Shown here: piece after piece, positions 57,403-64,000 of the stretch
Position numbering within the stretch: the first letter of the stretch is position 1
How the letters are laid out: each line of letters starts with the position of its first letter
Source of the DNA: Primulina eburnea
Lineage: Eukaryota; Streptophyta; Magnoliopsida; Lamiales; Gesneriaceae
Reading direction: 5' to 3'
Assembly: GCF_022965805.1 (NCBI RefSeq)
Contig: NC_133103.1
Coordinates: 28,758,329-28,822,328 of the forward strand
DNA: 64,000 nt
Program-made: the position numbers and the translations under genes
Notes under the pieces: generated by a model
What the model saw: only the letters and a program-made list of their open reading frames with translations
Told to the model about the DNA's origin: nothing
Databases searched by the model: none

Positions 57403-59289
57403 TGTGGCGACCCGGGCTCTAAATCGACTCAATCTGGGATTAAATGGATCTGTGAAAAAATGTGGGTCAAATTTTCGCTTTTCAACATAATTCTAATGTT
57501 TATAAATCAAGCACAAGAGAGTTCTATGTTTTATTTTACAACATAAAATACACGTCTCATTCTAATATATCAATCCAAACTAGGGTAAAGTTTAATACAA
57601 ACCATAATTACAAATACTACAAGTCTAGTAGAAGCCACTAGTCATCATCTGCGCCCGTAGTCACCACGCTATCTCGAACTCATCTCTGTCGTGACCCAGA
57701 TCCTGCCCCACCTGTTGTTATGCACACATACAGACATAACAACAGCCGGAAACTCCGGTGAGAACAAATCCCAGTATAAAACATGTATACGCATATATGC
57801 ATAATAAAATCATAAAGCACAATTCTCATGCATGTAACATAATCATATGTTCCATAGTCTATGAAACCAATCTATATAAGCATGCAATACAAATCAAATC
57901 ATGTCTTGACTCAACTCGACTCTACTCTAGGGATCCCGGGGTGAATAAGACATCACTGTCTGTTACCTACCTTCCCAATCGGGGTAACTGTACGTCTTAC
58001 TCCTAGACTTCGGTCGTGTCTGTATCGAATGTCTACAATCGGAGGAAGTCTGCTCCTATGCGTCGATACACCGAACGTCTAGTTTTGACAAATCTGTCAA
58101 TGACTCTCCTATCTCAATGCTTGAATATAAATCTATAAACAAATCCAAATCATATCAAAGATATAAACAATAACAAATCTAGCATGTGATTTTGTTGGGA
58201 AACTCCAATCAAATCTGATTCGAGTCATATCTTCCCCACAATCACGTGAATTATACTTTTCTTGTCGTAGGAATTGATCGAGATCTTGAAGTCGAAGATT
58301 AAATCTGTCAATCAAATCTGAAATGACAATATATAGAAGTAGTCTATCAATATATAACTCACATCAAGTCTTGAACAAGTCAATAATCATTCTCGGTATA
58401 ATTCGACAGCATCACTGCGTAGGTCTCAATACCGATAACTCAAACCTCTACATATATCAATAATTCATCAATCTCAACTCATAATCATCATCATAGTATA
58501 TTCCAAGTTCTAAAATCTGAACATGCTCAATCAAGAATATGCTGAAAATCATAACAATTGAGTTCGATATCAATTCTTCGTCCCGGTTTCGATTATAACC
58601 TCATAATCATTACAAGAACATCTAATAATAATCATATCTGATTTCTCTCAACATCTTAACTTCAAAACATGTTAGAAATGAACAATACTTACATCCTTAG
58701 ATAGCTCTTGATGCAAGGAGCAAGAATCTCAACTCGGAATACAAATCGGATGGCTAAATCTTGATAAATCTTACTTCAAAGCTATGAGGAAAGCTTTGAA
58801 GCTTTTCTGGATTTGTTCTCCTTTTTCTCGGTGGTCTCAATCTGAATGAAGATTCAGCATTTAAATTGCATGGCACATAACACATGGCTCATTTTTCAAG
58901 TGGCACGCATGACCGCGGGTGCGGTAGCTCAAGGAGCGCGGGTGCGCTCATGCTTCGGCAGCACTTCCATTTTCTGAAATTCGACGACCGCGGGTGCGGT
59001 CTTAGTTGCACCGCGGGTGCGGTCTCGCTTCGAATAAAATTTCTTACCCTACTGGACATAGACCGCGGGTGCGGTCTTGGTTGCACCGCGGGTGCGGTGT
59101 GGCTTCGGCCTCACTTTCAAAAATTCCTATTTAATGACCGCGGGTGCACTCCTTCTCTAAGCGCGGGTGCGGTCTATCTTGTACTCAAAACTCTGATTTC
59201 TCATGCCTTTTCTCCCCTCATTGCATGTTATGCATTCTCATATCTTTGAGTATCATATTAATGAAGACTAATGAATCTCGAGCCTTACA
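57403..59289 (-). mobile_element. Solo LTR, family B, copy 2
   Basis: It starts TGTGGCGACCCGGG and ends GAGCCTTACA on the plus strand, 1887 bp. The duplication GTTAG is perfect (57398-57402 and 59290-59294). Its sequence around 57711-57760 is the inverse of 20640-20710 in copy 1, which fixes the family. Confidence 0.9.
58912..59173 (-). promoter_or_regulatory. Four paired GC-rich 14-mers with an exact 75-bp period
   Basis: Pairs begin at 58912, 58987, 59062 and 59137. Each pair has a 14-bp word (ACCGCGGGTGCGGT or a variant), 9 bp of spacer and a second word. In copy 1 of the same LTR the corresponding position carries a different word set. The array is upstream of an AT-rich TATA-like stretch in the minus sense. 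Confidence 0.65.
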
Positions 59290-60330
59290 GTTAGCTTGGG
59301 TCGGCAGTAGTGGAACCCGAGGACCTCATTTTTCAGCATTTATTATTTTATGATCAAATATTTTTATCTGTTGTTTGATTAATTTTTTTACGGTTATTTT
59401 GCAAACATTAAATACTTCCGCTGCCATTTTGAACCTTTAACTTTTTTTATCAATTTAATTATGAATGGGGCCTTTTATTTATTTAAAGAGAAAATTTTCA
59501 AATTTTTCCGCAAATTTTCAAACACGAATTTTCGGGCCGTTATACAACCAATCATGTTAAACGCCTAGCATCATTGCTTACATGATTCCCTAGGTATCAA
59601 ATGATAGTGTTTGGAAGAACTATTCCATTATAGTTAGCGTAAAATATGGTTCCTTCATCTCATATATCACGACCGATTCGACAACTATTGGTATATTGAG
59701 AGCTATCAAAGAATCGATACTATGTGTCATGTCGTAGTTGCATCGATGGTGTAATCTAAGAAACCCCTTTTTTAATTACCACCAACACTCTGATCAGAGA
59801 TTTCAAACTACATACACATGATATCACATAGGATATCCATACCCGAAGGTAAGCGGTGAATCCCCAACTACAATGCATCGAATCATATACGTTTCGACAA
59901 AACACCCAACCTTGCCACCTGATGACTCCATAAGAGTCCGTAAACAATTCAAAGTGTAATGCTAGCATATAGAGTCTCAATGTTGTCTCGGGTAATAAAG
60001 ACTAATGGTGTACAACCATAAACTAGGACGTTTCCACTCGATAAGTGAGAACCACTTAGAAAGTCTTTTATGGAGGGTTGTTCAGTGCACTCTACAAGGA
60101 GCACCTATCTGCATGCTCGGATATCACAATGTCCCCTTTCAATGAAACATGGTACTCACATCGCAGATACTAGTCTCAAACTCAAGCGACATTTATCCTT
60201 TTTAATTGCGGCTGAATCGACTAGGAACTGTTTAGAATATACAGTATTCCAAATATGAGTTTCATGATACTCATCATATGAGCATCTCATGTTCTTTCTA
60301 CTATTTGTATATTCAAAGAGTTTATCTATG

Positions 60331-60575
60331 CGAAGATGATTGCTGCGAGGGAATCCAAATATTTGAACAAGTTGGAATTGCAAAAAAAATTTATTGATCA
60401 AAAAACATGAGTTTGATATAGAAACGAGAAATGGAGAGGAATCTAACTATAAGCATCTAACCAAAGTCTTATTATCACGGTTGTCGAACCTATCCATGAG
60501 AATACTGCTGAACAACTGAGAAATGTCATTGTTTTTCAAACACCATCGATAATTTAATGATAAAGAATGTTATAG
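60331..60575 (+). pseudogene. Copia gag (UBN2-type) 3' fragment
   Basis: This is the continuation of the gag cut at 37337. It reads KMIAARESKYLNKLELQKKF, then after a shift HEFDIETRNGEES, and later ENTAEQLRN. About 14 codons between the two parts are missing along with the LTR end, which indicates a deletion across the junction. Confidence 0.78.
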
Positions 60576-61772
60576 AAATATAATAATAGATTGAGTAGTG
60601 GAGGAGATCATGCCTTCTCCACTTCAATATATATATATATATATATATAATCACAAAGATCACCATAAATGGTGGAGAAGATCTCATCTCCATCATAATT
60701 CAAAATTAGTTTCTCAAATATTTATCTAATAAATATTTCAAATAAAAAATAATTGATATTAATAATTCAAAATTAAATATTTGGAATGTATATCCTTTTG
60801 TGATCTCTAACTAAAAATTATTGTTTGACAATTAATTCAAAATTAATTGATTGAGATGAGATAAAGGTATCACAAAAGAAAAAAACATTTTTCTTTACGA
60901 TTTTCCAAAGAAATTGAAATTGAGCAATGACTTAAAATTCAAAAATTTAAGTTAGTAAATCTATTATATATCATGTGTTCGAAGTAAATCGGAGTTAACA
61001 TGGGAAACTATGGACCTATAATTTCAAGGTCCAATAAATTGATAATAAATTAAACTCTTTAATTTATATATATATTAATTTTATTAATTACAAAGTTATT
61101 TCACTATAAACTTGGAATTGCAGTTTTGAAAAAATAGATATAAAATTACTCAACAAAAATGAATAGTCCATTGATATAGTCACGACATGTGAATCAATCC
61201 TCCATAAATTGTCCATGATTAAAGCTAGGTAATTTCCTCTTAACCTCTTTAATTATATCTTTTTCTTTAAGTCTCATTGATTCTCTAATGAATAATATGT
61301 TTATGATCTAATCATAAATTGAGCGCTCTTATTATTTTAAGTGCCGAATCAACACTTAAAGAACCTAGGCAATATGGCAATGATTCCATCACAGCTACAT
61401 GAACATGGATCTGTATAGTCCCTGATGGTTATGGAGGTGCCACCCTTCTGTCAAAATTAACAGCAGGCCTCGAGAGCCCCCCATGTATGACTCGCACGAT
61501 CCAATGTATATTTCGGAATAGTATCACCATATCAGCATCCTAAAACGCAAGGCTATTGCATGCCAGTCAGATGCTCCAACATATACCGTAATTAAAGTGC
61601 CCAGATTCTCCTGAATCCCAAACTCAGCCACCAGACAACTCCCACACCATTCTCATCCTTTTACAATACCTTAAGGAACGAGCACAGTCCTCGCAAAGCT
61701 AGCTGAACGCGCACTGCAAGGACCGAGCCCATCATCGATGGGAAGCCACATGTCAATCTTGATCTTGGTGGG
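60576..61772. other. Unclassified AT-rich sequence
   Basis: No gene is seen. It contains a (TA)n run at about 60627-60648 and a more GC-balanced part at 61340-61770. A possible LTR start TGTTATAG at about 60568 was not matched with an end. It is probably a retrotransposon remnant, but I cannot assign a family. Confidence 0.35.
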
Positions 61773-63273
61773 TGATAAAGCACGAATCATATAGCGTTTT
61801 AGGGACTTTATTTTGTCGTATTCGTGCTTATCTGACGTTTTTATTCCGAGTTTTGCGCTTAATTCGTGGTATTATTGCTCTTTGCAGGTTTGATTAAATG
61901 ATGATAAAAGCCAAAGAAAAGAAAGAAAAGTTAAGCTTCGCAATGTCATGTCAGAAACACCCGGAAAAATAGCACAAAGAGAACACTTGGACCCATACAC
62001 GGACCCCGTGTAAATTTCCGTACCTCAAAAGCCGAAGGAAGACATCAACCGAGCCTACACGGACCCCTGCCGGACCTGTACCTAGGGCCTGTGTCAGCTA
62101 TCCTCGAGAGAAGAAAAATCCAGTGTGTACACGGACCCTGAGACGAACCTCTACACGGGGTCTGTTTCCAGAGTTCCGGAAGAAATTTTAGGCAGAGTCT
62201 ACACGGACCCCTTTCCTGATGCATGCACGGGGTCCGTGCCCTTGAGACTCAGAATCAGATTTTGGCGAAGATTTGCTCGTGATTTGGAGGAGAAAATAAA
62301 GGGAAAAAACCTAGACAAAAGAGGTTGTTGAATTTTTAGAGGGCAGCCGACTTTTGAGAGAGAGAAAAAATGAGAGCTTGGAGATTCTTGAATACAGCGA
62401 CAGCTTGGGAGATTCGAGAGGAAAACCGCGCAATTCACACACAAGATCCGTGCACCATTGCTGAAATTCTCTCTTCTCTTTTTTTCTTATTTCCATTTAT
62501 GAATTTGAATATTAGATTTGATTCTAGCTTTGAATTTATGGAGTAGTTTTCTTGTGATCGGGACCACGATAGGGACAAACTTTAGATGTTATTCATTCAC
62601 TGGATTATTTGAATCTACGAATTAATTTATGTTATTGATTAATGTTTGCATAAATTTCGTGCTCTTAGTTTGGCCAATTATTTGCATGTTTGTTGTTTGA
62701 TCTTGACTCGAAAGAGAATAGATTAAATTTAGCTTCAAAAATATTAATCAACACACGGTTAAATCGACTAGAAATAGTATTCGGTTTCAATGTGCGATTT
62801 TAGGCGACGGCTGCGTTGAATATTGTGTTTTTGTTTGATTAAATTCAATTAGAAATAATTGGACTGTTAAATGAAAATAGGATTATAAATTCTAGAAATA
62901 GATTTATAGTTATGCAGGGAATTTCATCGTGACATCGAATAATCTGTGGTTATTTAATTCCAATGCATGAAATTAAACAAAGTTTGGACCGTTGTGCGTT
63001 CCCGGTCATTTTATTTAAATTTGAAAATATCCCAAGTTTAAACCGGTTCTGAAAATTCGATCTTAGTTATTAATTTAACTTATTATAATTTAAGTTTACT
63101 AGTTTAAATTATCATCAATCACTTTGTCTTTTTGCCTAGATTAAATCGAATAATTTAGATCCTAGTATTTAAATAATAGTCTCTGTGGGATCGATACTTG
63201 GACTTGTCGTCCATTTACTATAACTTGACCTAGTCCGCTTGCTAGAATTTTTCCCAACCGAAATCGTCGGTCA
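61773..63273 (+). repeat. 5' LTR of an Athila/Tat-like element
   Basis: It starts TGATAAAGCACGAATC and ends GTCGGTCA, six bases before an Asp-tRNA primer site. It contains paired ACACGGACCCC-type words at 61997-62238. The 3' partner lies outside the window. Confidence 0.85.
61997..62238 (+). promoter_or_regulatory. Paired ACACGGACCCCGTG words in the Athila/Tat-like LTR
   Basis: Word pairs begin at 61997, 62057, 62129 and 62201 (intervals 60, 72 and 72 bp), with 8-10 bp spacers. The forward CACGGACC-type and inverted CACGGGGTCCGTG forms both occur. An AT-rich TATA-like stretch (AAATAAAGGG) follows at about 62294. Confidence 0.5.
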
Positions 63274-63279
63274 AGTTTT

Positions 63280-63297
63280 TGGCGCCGTTGCCGGGGA
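63280..63297 (+). other. Primer binding site, Asp-tRNA type
   Basis: TGGCGCCGTTGCCGGGGA is complementary to the 3' end of plant Asp tRNA, the primer used by Athila and Tat elements. Confidence 0.92.
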
Positions 63298-63477
63298 CTA
63301 TTTGTTTAATATTAGGATAAATTATTTATTTGAGACTAGGCATTTGTTCTTAGTTCTTATTGTTATTTTTATTTTTTTTAAGCATTTTTATTATAAATTG
63401 TTATTTCTGATTTTTGCTTTCTTTGGAGCTTGAATTGCATACTTGAATTTTGATTGCAGGAGTCTAGCTCGTGTTAT

Positions 63478-64000
63478 ATGAACCGTGCTCAAGGCGTTGA
63501 AAGTCTAGTGCCACGTGATCTAGAGATTAAAAGCACTCTCCGTCGCATCCGTAGAGCTCGAAGGAACAACAACTTGGCTCTTGAATTCGAATCTGAAGAG
63601 GAATCTGAAGTAGAACTTAAGCCAGAATTCAAAGACATGGCCGGAGAAGAAGATGAGCATACTTTAATGGAACTTCACAGACCAGCGTTTGGAGGTTATG
63701 GCTCTAGTATCGTCCGTCCTACAATTCAGGCAAACACATTCAAACTGAAACCAGCCAGCATCCAAATGATTCAACTCCAAGTCAAATTTGGAGGATCACC
63801 TTCTGAAGATCCCAATGCACATCTGGAGAACTTTCTGTCAATCTGTGATACAATCAAGTGCAATGGGGTGAGTATTGATGCTATTCGACTCATATTATTT
63901 CCATTTTCCCTACAAGGAGAGGCTATGGAGTGGCTTCGAGACCTTCCAGCTGGTTTTATTACGACATGGGATGGATTAGTCGAGGTCTTCATGCACAGGT
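63478..64000 (+). CDS. Gag polyprotein start, Athila/Tat-like (runs off the window)
   Basis: An uninterrupted frame of 174 codons from ATG 63478 continues past the window edge. It starts MNRAQGVESLVPRDL, has a basic stretch RRIRRARRNNN and an acidic stretch, then the retrotransposon gag domain: HRPAFGGYGSS, FKLKPASIQMI, QVKFGGSPSEDPNAHLENF, AIRLILFPFSLQGEAMEWL and ITTWDGLVEVFM. In this family the domain forms the virus-like particle shell. It lies about 180 bp after the primer site, as expected. No stop or shift is visible in this portion, so this may be the least degraded coding element here. Confidence 0.9.
   Translation, partial: MNRAQGVESLVPRDLEIKSTLRRIRRARRNNNLALEFESEEESEVELKPEFKDMAGEEDEHTLMELHRPAFGGYGSSIVRPTIQANTFKLKPASIQMIQLQVKFGGSPSEDPNAHLENFLSICDTIKCNGVSIDAIRLILFPFSLQGEAMEWLRDLPAGFITTWDGLVEVFMHR

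Larger units (their letters stand above)
54569..59544 (+). mobile_element. Solo LTR of the LARD family, with two nested insertions
   Basis: In the plus sense it starts TGTAGAACCCGTAAATC and ends GGGCCGTTATA, the inverse of the LTRs at 39060 and 43816. The duplication CAACC is perfect (54564-54568 and 59545-59549). It lacks the internal domain and second LTR. A hAT derivative and a solo LTR of family B are inserted in it. Part of the sequence around 55937-56260 differs from the other LARD LTRs. Confidence 0.88.
37338..60330 (-). mobile_element. Ty1/copia element, copy 2, minus orientation, with five later insertions
   Basis: The left LTR (37338-39059 plus 45951-46307) and right LTR (53469-54568 plus about 59545-60330) match copia copy 1, as does the internal part (46308-53468). 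The right LTR lacks its last 150-190 bp, so the target duplication is gone. Coding frames are far more broken than in copy 1. It carries the LARD-like element, two solo LTRs inserted directly, and a hAT and a third solo LTR inside one of these. Confidence 0.92.
53469..60330 (-). repeat. 5' LTR of copia copy 2, split by a solo LTR and truncated
   Basis: It starts TGAAAGGGGATTG at 53469, is interrupted at 54568 and resumes at about 59545. It breaks off at about 60330 after TTTATCTATGC, 150-190 bp short of the expected end CTCTAACA. Confidence 0.88.

Noticed and set aside
58884..59249. Open frame with a repeated DRGCGLxCTAGAV-like peptide
   Set aside because: The peptide repeat is a translation of the 75-bp paired-word array in an LTR. 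The frame has no homology or start context and lies within a solo LTR.
54569..59546. LTR end placed at TATACA (59546)
   Set aside because: That end gives only a 3-bp duplication. Ending at TATA (59544) gives a perfect CAACC duplication and matches the TATAACGG start of the LTR at 43816.
62125..62331. 68-residue frame with repeated YTDP-type segments
   Set aside because: The repeats come from ACACGGACC words in the LTR, not from a protein.
63280..63297. tRNA-Asp gene fragment
   Set aside because: Only 18 bases match the tRNA 3' end, directly after an LTR, which is a primer binding site. No cloverleaf is present. The same applies to the Met-type sites.

Overview
This is plant nuclear DNA, most likely from a eudicot with a repeat-rich genome. 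It is AT-rich, contains Ty3/gypsy and Ty1/copia LTR retrotransposons of plant type (primer sites for initiator-Met and Asp tRNA, chromovirus and Athila/Tat-like features), carries plant hAT transposons, and has one spliced plant gene. I cannot name the species from sequence alone.

Only one stretch looks like host gene space. Positions 32301-35318 on the minus strand hold a five-exon gene for a Golgi nucleotide-sugar transporter of the UDP-rhamnose/UDP-galactose (URGT) type. Nearly everything else is retrotransposon sequence, much of it nested.

Left block (about 1-32027). A diverged LTR fragment (361-2958) is followed by a minus-strand LTR (2959-4189) and the 3' untranslated part of an element whose gag-like 'plant transposon protein' ORF lies at 26805-27966. 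That element is split by a Tekay-type chromovirus (5733-26757). The chromovirus pol is split by a solo LTR (9691-20993, TSD TAGAC), and that LTR by a copia element (10452-20044, TSD GTTAT). A hAT transposon (21822-23033, TSD TTTACACT) sits further along in pol. A second gag-like ORF fragment on the plus strand (29072-29443), its 3' region, and another copy of the first LTR family (about 30783-32027) follow.

Right block (about 35760-64000). The gag of an old copia element (36831-37337 and 60331-60575) is split by a copia element of the same family as the left one (37338 to about 60330). The left LTR of that copia holds a complete non-coding LARD-like element (39060-45950, TSD CTGCA). Its RNase H/RT region holds a solo LTR (46995-48487, TSD CATAT). 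Its right LTR holds a solo LTR of the LARD family (54569-59544, TSD CAACC), which itself contains a hAT derivative (54700-55928) and another solo LTR (57403-59289, TSD GTTAG). The window ends in the 5' LTR, Asp-tRNA primer site and gag start of an Athila/Tat-like element (61773-64000), whose gag frame is open to the edge.

The most unusual signal is not a gene. LTRs from several families carry, just upstream of their TATA-like region, arrays of paired GC-rich words about 14 bp long separated by 8-9 bp. The pairs repeat about every 51-53 bp or 72-75 bp. The geometry is conserved while the words differ, even between two copies of one LTR family. No CRISPR array, rRNA gene or convincing tRNA gene was seen.
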